Shown piece by piece: positions 1 through 4,835 of a stretch of DNA of 5,705 bases. How positions within the stretch are numbered: the first letter of the stretch is position 1; the number at the start of each line of letters is the position of its first letter. Where the stretch lies: positions 1-5,705 of the forward strand of contig CAZFAA010000097.1 of the NCBI GenBank assembly GCA_964516605.1. The letters run 5' to 3'. The position numbers and the translations under genes were made by a program. Origin of the DNA: GCA-2732805 sp964516605. Lineage in GTDB: Bacteria; Pseudomonadota; Gammaproteobacteria; Coxiellales; Coxiellaceae. The notes under the pieces are model-generated. The model was not told the origin of the DNA, made no database searches, and was given only the letters and a program-made list of their open reading frames with translations.

Positions 1-47
1 TACGCAAGTTGAAAAAACAAAAACTTTAATAGATTATAAAATAATTA
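1..47. other. AT-rich window edge after the purC break
   Basis: Only 8 of these 47 bases are G or C, far below the neighbouring coding DNA. Read on the minus strand, this is where codons 121 onward of purC should be. None of the three frames gives the expected continuation of the family (an aromatic-rich stretch followed by a K-D/N-D segment). The first three minus-strand bases (45-47) form the TAA that ends the purC reading frame. The stretch could be the flank of an insertion or deletion, or a chimeric or low-quality contig edge; the window alone cannot decide. Confidence 0.4.
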
Positions 48-407
48 AAACAAAGGCGGATTACATTCAAGCCCTTCTTGTATACCTAAACGACGGCACA
101 ATCCTCCTGCCGCCACATTTCGTACCACACATTCAACTGGCAGCATCTTTAATTTCTTCACTACACACTCTTGATCAGATAAGCGCTCCACAAAATGTGT
201 TGGAATACCGGATTTTTCTAACTGTTGCATGATAAATTCACTGATGTGATTATTCACGAGGCCTTTATCTTTAAGCTGAGCCTTTTTAACACCATCAAAG
301 GCCGACGTATCATTACGAAAATCGGTAATTAATAATTTCGGATCATTAGTAGCATACAGCGTCTTTGCTTTTCCAGTATAAATCGCTTCTTTTTTAATGA
401 GTGGCAT
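45..407 (-). CDS. purC: N-terminal half of SAICAR synthetase (PurC), truncated
   Basis: PurC (phosphoribosylaminoimidazole-succinocarboxamide synthase) joins aspartate to CAIR in an ATP-dependent step of cytosolic purine synthesis. The 120 residues match the N-terminal half of the family closely: GKAK near residue 12, the DFRNDTSAFDG block, KGLVNN, GIPTHF, then VKKLKMLPVECVVRN and AAGGLCRRLG, ending in the conserved NPPLF. Family members have about 237-250 residues, so the second half, with the rest of the active site, is absent. The frame meets TAA immediately after NPPLF and the following DNA does not resemble purC in any frame. The start is the ATG at 405-407 with AGAGGT upstream. It is the third gene of a dapA-bamC-purC operon, 16 bases after the preceding stop. 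Identity is very secure. Whether the truncation is biological or an assembly break is open; as written, the product should be inactive. Confidence 0.9.
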   Translation of the reverse strand: MPLIKKEAIYTGKAKTLYATNDPKLLITDFRNDTSAFDGVKKAQLKDKGLVNNHISEFIMQQLEKSGIPTHFVERLSDQECVVKKLKMLPVECVVRNVAAGGLCRRLGIQEGLECNPPLF

Positions 408-423
408 AACTAACCTCTATATT

Positions 424-708
424 TTATGGTTGACGCTTATTCGCCGCATAATGTCCTGCTAAATACGCCTGCAGTATTGGATCAGGCGGCAGCAACGATA
501 AATGCGGTGTTGCATACCCTGTAGTTTTATCAGGTACTGTAAAATACTGCTCTCCCACAGGCGAGCTCACTCCTTGTGGCACCACAATCGGATGCACCAC
601 ACGTGCATCATTTATGTAATATTTGCTGCCATAAGTGCCATGATACTTAGCACAATCAGTCAACACCAAACTCGATAGCAACACAAAAAGTCCCACTAAA
701 TAGCGCAT
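424..708 (-). CDS. bamC: Short BamC-like lipoprotein (BamD-binding N-terminus only)
   Basis: This 94-residue exported protein sits exactly where bamC (nlpB) lies in E. coli, between dapA and purC. It starts with a positive residue and a hydrophobic stretch (about residues 3-18) that ends in LTDC, read as a lipoprotein signal with the acceptor Cys at 19. The Asp before that Cys is abnormal for a lipobox. The mature part contains VVHPIVVPQGVSSPVGEQYF and then VPD, which matches the Pro-rich extended N-terminal segment of BamC that wraps BamD in the outer-membrane beta-barrel assembly complex. BamC is usually about 340 residues with two globular helix-grip domains; both are missing. purC follows after 16 bases, so no remnant of them remains. 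The ATG (706-708) overlaps the end of dapA by 13 bases and has a good GAGGGG ribosome site, suggesting translational coupling. Position and motif support BamC; with no alignment run, homology is inferred. A generic small lipoprotein is the alternative. Confidence 0.7.
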   Translation of the reverse strand: MRYLVGLFVLLSSLVLTDCAKYHGTYGSKYYINDARVVHPIVVPQGVSSPVGEQYFTVPDKTTGYATPHLSLLPPDPILQAYLAGHYAANKRQP

Positions 709-1574
709 GTAATCCCCTCTTTTAATAATGCTTGCCTCACAACAGACTCGTTATGTTCTGACAACCACGTTAACGGTAAACGAATACCGCGATCAATCTT
801 ACCCATCTTATATAACGCCCATTTCGCAGGAATCGGATTCGATTCAACAAATAACACGTTAAATAATGGCTGCAATAGCTCATCCAATGCCCGCGCTTCA
901 TCCCATAAACCTGCCAAGGCTAATTGACATAGTTGACGGCAGCGCTGCGGAATCACATTGGCCACTACTGAAATAATGCCGCTAGCACCTCTTAAGAACA
1001 TTTCAAGATTAATAGCATCCGTACCACTGAATAACTGTAACGGTGTTTCTTTTACAATGAAATCAAAACGCGCCACATCCATCACCGTTTCTTTTATGCC
1101 AATCACGTTATCACATTCACTAATACGCAATGCCGTTTCGGGTAGCAAATCACAGCCCGTTCGCGAGGGTACATTATAGAGTATTTGTGGAATAGGAACA
1201 GCTTTTGCAACCTCTTTATGATGCAAAAATAGACCTTCTTGTGTAGGCCTATTGTAATAAGGCGCAACCAACAAAGCTGCATCTGCGCCCAACTCGTACG
1301 CTTGGCGCGTCAACTCAATAGTATGATGTGTGCAATTACTGCCCGTACCAACGATTACAGGCCGTTCTTTATTAATAATCGCCAAGCTCATTTCGATTAT
1401 TTTCAATCGCTCAACTGGGCGAATCGTTGGTGATTCCGCCGTTGTGCCAAGCACTACAAAACCATCTGTACCTACATCCAAATGCCACTCAATCAAGCGC
1501 TCATATGCTGTATAATCAATATCGCCTGCTGGCGTCATTGGTGTCACCAAAGCAACATAACTTCCTTTGAACAT
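696..1574 (-). CDS. dapA: 4-hydroxy-tetrahydrodipicolinate synthase (DapA)
   Basis: DapA condenses pyruvate with aspartate semialdehyde, the first committed step toward diaminopimelate and lysine, in the cytosol. The protein has 292 residues, the same as E. coli DapA, and aligns without gaps by eye. The Schiff-base lysine is K161 (GIKET). The catalytic triad residues T44, Y107 and Y133 and the substrate-binding R138 (YNVPSRTG) are present, as is the PYYNRPTQEG block. The usual GTTGES reads GTTAES. Around the allosteric lysine site of the E. coli enzyme, S48, N80 and Y106 are kept, but positions 53, 56 and 84 (His, His, Glu) are Pro, Arg and His, so feedback inhibition may be weak or lost. ATG at 1572-1574 has a strong AAGGAG site. 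It is the first gene of the operon with the bamC-like gene and purC, and is divergent from bcp. Confidence 0.97.
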   Translation of the reverse strand: MFKGSYVALVTPMTPAGDIDYTAYERLIEWHLDVGTDGFVVLGTTAESPTIRPVERLKIIEMSLAIINKERPVIVGTGSNCTHHTIELTRQAYELGADAALLVAPYYNRPTQEGLFLHHKEVAKAVPIPQILYNVPSRTGCDLLPETALRISECDNVIGIKETVMDVARFDFIVKETPLQLFSGTDAINLEMFLRGASGIISVVANVIPQRCRQLCQLALAGLWDEARALDELLQPLFNVLFVESNPIPAKWALYKMGKIDRGIRLPLTWLSEHNESVVRQALLKEGITCAI

Positions 1575-1601
1575 GAAAGCTCCTTTTTTAAAATAGCGAC
1601 G

Positions 1602-1630
1602 AATGTATCAGAATCAGCCGTGTTGAGCAA
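1602..1630 (-). promoter_or_regulatory. Candidate promoter of the dapA operon
   Basis: On the minus strand, TTGCTC (1625-1630) and TACATT (1602-1607) are separated by exactly 17 bases, with a TG just upstream of the -10 that could act as an extended element. Both hexamers are imperfect (3/6 and 4/6 matches to sigma-70 consensus). Transcription would begin near 1595, giving a leader of about 20 bases that ends in the AAGGAG site of dapA. Position is plausible; the call rests on spacing and location only. Confidence 0.35.
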
Positions 1631-1651
1631 ACCACAAATAACGCGTAGCAT
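1623..1651 (+). promoter_or_regulatory. Candidate promoter of bcp
   Basis: TTGAGC (1623-1628) and TAGCAT (1646-1651) are spaced by 17 bases, each matching sigma-70 consensus at 4 of 6 positions. The start of transcription would fall near 1658, about 26 bases before the bcp start codon. The -35 box shares bases with the -35 proposed for dapA on the other strand. No OxyR-type operator was recognised. Confidence 0.35.
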
Positions 1652-1683
1652 AGCAATCCTCATGCAACACTTAAGGAGCGCTG

Positions 1684-2137
1684 ATGACTGATACAACTCT
1701 TGCTAAAACTGTGCTGAAACACCCATTTGAAACCGAAACAGGCATACNNNNNNNNNNGTCAAAATATCGTGCTTTATTTTTACCCAAAAGATAACACCTC
1801 TGGCTGCACACTGGAGGCACAAGGTTTTCGTGATGCACAACAGGAATTTAAAAAGTTGAATACGGTAATACTCGGTGTCTCACGCGATAATTTAAAATGC
1901 CATAAAAAATTTACCACGGACCACAATCTTAATTTCACATTAATTAGCGACCCAGATGAAACATTGTGCAATTTATTTGGTGTCATGAAAGAAAAAAGTA
2001 TGTATGGCCGTCAATACATGGGCATCGAGCGTAGTACCTTTTTATTCGATAGTAACGGTACACTGGTTACAGAATGGCGCAACGTTAAAGTACCCGGACA
2101 TGTAGATGAGGTGCTGCAGGCCGTAAAGCAGATCTAA
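1684..2137 (+). CDS. bcp: Thioredoxin-dependent peroxiredoxin, Bcp/PrxQ family (interrupted by an assembly gap)
   Basis: Bcp/PrxQ enzymes reduce hydrogen peroxide and organic hydroperoxides in the cytosol, using thioredoxin as donor. After the gap the protein reads NIVLYFYPKD, then the TSGCT active site with the peroxidatic Cys, EAQGFRD, GVSRD, LISDPDETLCNLFGV, KEKSMYGRQYMGIERSTFLFD (with the catalytic Arg) and a C-terminal VPGHVDEVL. The first 21 residues (ATG at 1684, AAGGAG at 1673-1678) precede ten N bases. The two sides are in different frames as written. Family comparison suggests 24-27 real bases are missing, a multiple of three, which would restore one frame and a protein of about 155 residues. 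The Cys five residues after the active-site Cys in E. coli Bcp is Gln here; other Cys residues occur in LKCHKKF and TLCNLF. The family is secure; the exact N-terminal third is not. Divergent from dapA, as in E. coli. Confidence 0.93.
1748..1757. other. Assembly gap (ten N) inside bcp
   Basis: Ten consecutive N bases separate codon 21 of bcp from its conserved core. The stated length does not keep the frame (10 is not a multiple of 3) and is shorter than the 24-27 bases expected from the family, so it is best read as a placeholder or misestimated gap and not as evidence of a frameshift mutation. Confidence 0.95.
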
Positions 2138-2167
2138 TTCGGGGACTTCAAAAATATAACAGAGCTC

Positions 2168-2800
2168 TTAAATGATATCCCACGAAGAGAGCACTTCAAG
2201 ACGCCGGTCTTCAAAGGGATTGACATGAGGATGCTGCTGCTGCCAAGCCAATAACGCTTCATCACGCTGATAGACCAAATCAGTGATCTGACTTTTATAA
2301 CGCCTGACCATTTCAGTCAACCATATATTAGTTGGCCAGGATGGCCACGAATGGTCAATCGCAAAATAATCTAGTAATTCGATAACGGACGCTGCATCGT
2401 ACCACCGCTCTCCTGTGACCCAGCGGTTTACAGTAAATAAACGAATTGGGAAACCTTCTTTGTTCATAGAAATAGCAACTAAATGACTTAAATCATCGAC
2501 ATCACCCTGCTCCTGCCACTCCAGCGGAATAGCCTGCGGTTGAACATGGTCTGGCATGCCTTTGCGGCGTAAAAACAAATGAAAATGTCCATGCTCAGGT
2601 AGACGCGTACTGACATCAGGATCATGCGCGTGATAGTAATACTGTGAATGTGTTTCAGTGTCGTAGACATCACCCTTAGGATAATGGTCCATTTGATAGA
2701 ACGTATCAGACTGGCGCAAAATTTCCCAAACAATATTGGAATTCGCCTTCTTCAGAACTCGATAACACTCTTCGATTGTAGGATTTTGTGTTGAAATCAT
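2168..2800 (-). CDS. Conserved-looking protein of unknown function with His-rich motifs (possibly DUF6969)
   Basis: This 210-residue protein has no signal peptide or membrane segment, so it is probably cytosolic. Its most distinctive part is residues 39-78: HYPKGDVYD, HSQYYYHAHD and EHGHFHLFLR, with H39, H51, H57, H59, E69, H70, H72 and H74 close together. A Trp-rich stretch (HSWPSWPTNIW, residues 150-160) and a charged helical region (about 161-190) follow. The pattern recalls an uncharacterised proteobacterial family that may be the one listed as DUF6969; that is from memory and uncertain. The dense His/Asp/Glu cluster suggests metal binding, but this is inference. The ATG at 2798-2800 has no ribosome site: it is preceded directly by the T tract of a hairpin terminator after the Cys-rich lipoprotein gene. 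No better downstream start was seen. It converges on bcp with a 30-base gap. Confidence 0.8.
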   Translation of the reverse strand: MISTQNPTIEECYRVLKKANSNIVWEILRQSDTFYQMDHYPKGDVYDTETHSQYYYHAHDPDVSTRLPEHGHFHLFLRRKGMPDHVQPQAIPLEWQEQGDVDDLSHLVAISMNKEGFPIRLFTVNRWVTGERWYDAASVIELLDYFAIDHSWPSWPTNIWLTEMVRRYKSQITDLVYQRDEALLAWQQQHPHVNPFEDRRLEVLSSWDII

Positions 2801-2836
2801 AAAAATTGAAGGGTGATGAGTAGAACATCATCACCC
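2801..2836 (-). terminator. Intrinsic terminator after the Cys-rich lipoprotein gene
   Basis: On the minus strand, GGGTGATGA (2828-2836) pairs perfectly with TCATCACCC (2811-2819) over 9 bp around an 8-base loop, followed by TTCAATTTTT (2801-2810). It lies 15 bases after the stop of the Cys-rich gene. The T tract is interrupted by CAA, so termination may be partial. The last T touches the ATG of the 210-residue gene, which makes the element a possible attenuator between the two genes. Confidence 0.7.
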
Positions 2837-2851
2837 ACCATAACAGCTCGA

Positions 2852-3370
2852 TTAGTCTTGATCTGAATCTGCTGGTGCACATGGATTCGCAGCAGCACAT
2901 GGATTCGCAGCAGCACATGGATTTGCAGCAGCGCATGGGTTTGTAGCAGCAGCACATGGATTAGCAGCGGCACATGGATTTGCAGCAGCACATGGCTTCT
3001 TAGCAGCACATGGGTTAGAAGCAGCACATGGGTTACACATTGCTGTTGGCTTTGCTGTAGCACATGGGTTGCATGACTTAGGCGCGCAAGGATTTGAAGC
3101 CGCACAAGGATTCGATGCAGCACATGGGTTGCAAGACTTAGCAGCACATGGGTTGCACATTCCTGTTGACTTTGCAGCAGCAGCATCATCACTAGGCTTG
3201 CAAGGACTGCATGCTTTTTTAGCTGCACAAGGATTGGTTGTTGTAGTGGTCTGGGTCACTCCTGGCTGGCTCGCAGCACACGGTTTACAGTCACTACATC
3301 CTACTAACGCACCAGCAGCAGCTGTTGTCAAAATCACAGCGCTTGCTAGGGTAATTACTTTGTTTCTCAT
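2852..3370 (-). CDS. Cysteine-rich repeat lipoprotein (NPCAAx repeats)
   Basis: This 172-residue protein has a lipoprotein signal peptide: MRNK, a hydrophobic core to about residue 23, and the lipobox LVGC with the acceptor Cys at 25. The mature part has 24 Cys, 17 of them in Pro-Cys pairs. The N-terminal part carries CxxC doublets or triplets (25/28/31, 54/57, 72/75, 80/83, 100/103, 112/115). The C-terminal part (113-166) is a near-regular hexapeptide array NPCAAA/S/K, with Cys mostly six residues apart. The end is acidic (ADSDQD). There are no His residues and few aromatic or large hydrophobic residues, so a normal folded core is unlikely. Thiol density suggests binding of soft metals (Cu, Zn) or a disulfide-linked surface or periplasmic layer; neither is shown. 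I do not recognise a named family. ATG (3368-3370) has a strong AAGGAG site. A candidate promoter lies at 3432-3460 and a terminator at 2801-2836, so it may be mostly monocistronic. Confidence 0.85.
   Translation of the reverse strand: MRNKVITLASAVILTTAAAGALVGCSDCKPCAASQPGVTQTTTTTNPCAAKKACSPCKPSDDAAAAKSTGMCNPCAAKSCNPCAASNPCAASNPCAPKSCNPCATAKPTAMCNPCAASNPCAAKKPCAAANPCAAANPCAAATNPCAAANPCAAANPCAAANPCAPADSDQD
2873..3154 (-). repeat. Tandem-type repeat coding for NPCAAx units
   Basis: This stretch encodes residues 73-166 of the Cys-rich lipoprotein. In the plus-strand reading, the core GCACATGG(A/G)TT recurs many times. From about 2875 to 2930 the unit ATGGATTCGCAGCAGCAC repeats with an 18-base period and almost no changes. 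Further into the gene the units vary in third positions (GGATT or GGGTT) and carry insertions such as KSC, TAKPTAMC and an extra Thr. The gradient from near-identical to degenerate units suggests growth by slippage or unequal exchange at the 3' end of the gene. Confidence 0.85.
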
Positions 3371-3381
3371 CTAAATGCTCC

Positions 3382-3397
3382 TTAAAATATATTTTAA
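3382..3397. promoter_or_regulatory. Perfect 16-bp AT palindrome next to the ribosome site of the Cys-rich gene
   Basis: TTAAAATATATTTTAA reads the same on both strands. On the minus strand its last two bases begin the AAGGAG ribosome site of the Cys-rich lipoprotein gene. As DNA it could be a repressor operator; as RNA it could fold into a weak 6-bp hairpin with a UAUA loop beside the ribosome site. Upstream in the same leader, GAGGG-GTG-CCCTC (minus strand, about 3402-3416) could form a second small hairpin. A chance AT palindrome cannot be excluded. Confidence 0.4.
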
Positions 3398-3431
3398 AGA
3401 ATGAGAGGGCACCCCTCACACTCAGCTGTAG

Positions 3432-3460
3432 ATTATCAACGTTTTAATTTAGGGACGCAA
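3432..3460 (-). promoter_or_regulatory. Candidate promoter of the Cys-rich lipoprotein gene
   Basis: On the minus strand, TTGCGT (3455-3460) and GATAAT (3432-3437) are 17 bases apart. The -10 matches sigma-70 consensus at 5 of 6 positions and the -35 at 3 of 6. Transcription would start near 3425, giving a leader of about 55 bases that contains the GAGGG/CCCTC hairpin and the AT palindrome before the AAGGAG site. The rest of the 3371-3597 spacer shows no further gene; only a lone TATAAC at 3575-3580 hints at a promoter for rmuC. Confidence 0.4.
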
Positions 3461-3597
3461 TAGCCAACTTTAAATTTGTCAGACTCCCCACCTAGGATTA
3501 ACTGAAAATAACCCCACCGCCCTTAAAAACCCCATATAAGAAGAGCTATATCCTGATTTTCTATTCTCTGTTACTATAACTCCCCTAACCTAACTGC

Positions 3598-4770
3598 ATG
3601 GAAAACACAATGATCTTGCCTATGTGTTCTTTTTTTCTCCTACTTATACTGTTCGTCTTAACCTTCCTTTCCATACAAAATTGGCTTAAAAAGCAGGAAC
3701 GCGAGCAAAATGCCCTGCGCAACACTTTTGATGAGCACCAAATTAATGCACTGAAAACAATTCAAGACAGCCTGCAGTGCGGCATGCATGAAGTACGCCG
3801 TCAAGTTACCGAAACCATCACCCTACAAAGCAACCAGCTTGGCAATAACTTTGATCGCCTCACCCAAGAAGTGCACGTGCGTTTAAAAGAAATTAGTGGT
3901 GAAGTGGATAAACAACTCACAAGAGGCTTTGAAAAAACCACCCAAACCTTTACAGATGTAGTGAAGCGCCTGACGATTATCGATGAAGCACAGAGAAAAA
4001 TATCAGAGTTGTCGAGCAATGTAGTGAGCCTTAAAGAAATTTTGGTTGATAAAAAGTCTCGCGGTGCTTTTGGTGAAGTGCAGCTAAGCTCGCTAGTGCA
4101 TAATATGATCCCACCCAATCACTTTTCGATGCAACATACCTTATCCAATGGCAAACGTCCTGACTGTTTTTTAATATTACCTGAACCAACAGGTAGTATA
4201 GCCATTGATGCCAAATTTCCCCTGGAAACATTTCACAAACTCAATGCACCGAACTTAACGCTGACTGAACGAACACAGCTTGAACAACGTTTTCGCTTGG
4301 ACATTAAACACCACATTAAGTGCATTGCAGAGAAATACATTATCCCAGGCGAAACCGCTGATGGCGCTATGATGTTTCTCCCAGCCGAATCCATTTTTGC
4401 AGAAATACACGCAAATTACTCAGACTTAATTGAATACGCTTATCAATCACGTGTATGGATGGTCTCCCCAACTACTCTGATGGCCGTATTAACCACAGCA
4501 CTGGCTGTTCTGAAAGATGAAGCAACACGGCGTCAGGTACACATCATACAAGAACATTTAACCCTACTGAGCCGAGATTTTGAACGCTTTCAAAAACGTA
4601 TGGATAATTTATCGCGGCACATCCATCAGGCGCATCAAGATGTCGAGCTCGTGCATAAATCCTCACAAAAAATATCATCGCGCTTTAGCAAAATTGAAAA
4701 AGTAGAACTTACCCTTGAACCGACTGATACGGCATTATTACTGGAAACAGAAAGTGATAGTGCTGGATAA
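3598..4770 (+). CDS. rmuC: RmuC family DNA recombination protein
   Basis: RmuC proteins limit rearrangements at inverted repeats in E. coli and carry a predicted PD-(D/E)XK-type nuclease fold; their exact biochemical role is not settled. The 390-residue product starts with one membrane segment (about residues 6-26), which would anchor it in the inner membrane. A long, charged coiled-coil-like region follows (about 30-150), then the RmuC domain from SRGAFGEVQL (154-163). Candidate nuclease residues are D189 (GKRPD) and the D-x-K of IDAKFP (D204, K206). FLPAESIFAE (260-269), WMVSPTTLMA (287-296) and a second helical region (about 316-370) are also typical. It is shorter than E. coli RmuC (475 residues), mainly in the coiled coil and tail. 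The start is uncertain: ATG at 3598 has no ribosome site, and ATG at 3610, with GGAA upstream, is a close alternative. The next gene is 65 bases downstream. Confidence 0.93.
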   Translation: MENTMILPMCSFFLLLILFVLTFLSIQNWLKKQEREQNALRNTFDEHQINALKTIQDSLQCGMHEVRRQVTETITLQSNQLGNNFDRLTQEVHVRLKEISGEVDKQLTRGFEKTTQTFTDVVKRLTIIDEAQRKISELSSNVVSLKEILVDKKSRGAFGEVQLSSLVHNMIPPNHFSMQHTLSNGKRPDCFLILPEPTGSIAIDAKFPLETFHKLNAPNLTLTERTQLEQRFRLDIKHHIKCIAEKYIIPGETADGAMMFLPAESIFAEIHANYSDLIEYAYQSRVWMVSPTTLMAVLTTALAVLKDEATRRQVHIIQEHLTLLSRDFERFQKRMDNLSRHIHQAHQDVELVHKSSQKISSRFSKIEKVELTLEPTDTALLLETESDSAG

Positions 4771-4835
4771 AATATCTTGTTAGGATATGAGTCTTTCAAG
4801 GAAACATACTCATTATTAACTTACAAGGAATACAC

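Noticed and set aside
1239..1515. Small plus-strand open frames inside dapA
   Set aside because: They lie antisense to a fully conserved dapA, lack ribosome sites and resemble nothing known.
1738..1762. True frameshift (pseudogene) in bcp
   Set aside because: The frame change coincides exactly with the N run, and the family alignment predicts a missing length divisible by three, so the shift is best explained by the assembly gap.
2873..3154. CRISPR array
   Set aside because: The repeats are contiguous, codon-phased 18-base units with no unique spacers of constant length, and they encode a regular peptide.
2797..3228. Other-frame minus-strand open frames through the repeat region
   Set aside because: These are shadows produced by the repetitive, stop-poor codons; their peptides (HVLLxI-type repeats) have no signal or start signals of their own.
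3069..3374. Open frame of about 100 codons on the plus strand, opposite the Cys-rich gene
   Set aside because: It mirrors the repeat codons of the minus-strand gene (repetitive HGL/AAQGF peptides), has no ribosome site or family resemblance, and the minus-strand gene has a lipobox, Shine-Dalgarno site, promoter and terminator.
4787..4813. Terminator between rmuC and mip
   Set aside because: ATGAGT (4787-4792) and ACTCAT (4808-4813) can pair for only 6 AT-rich bp over a 15-base loop, with no T tract, so it is not a credible terminator.
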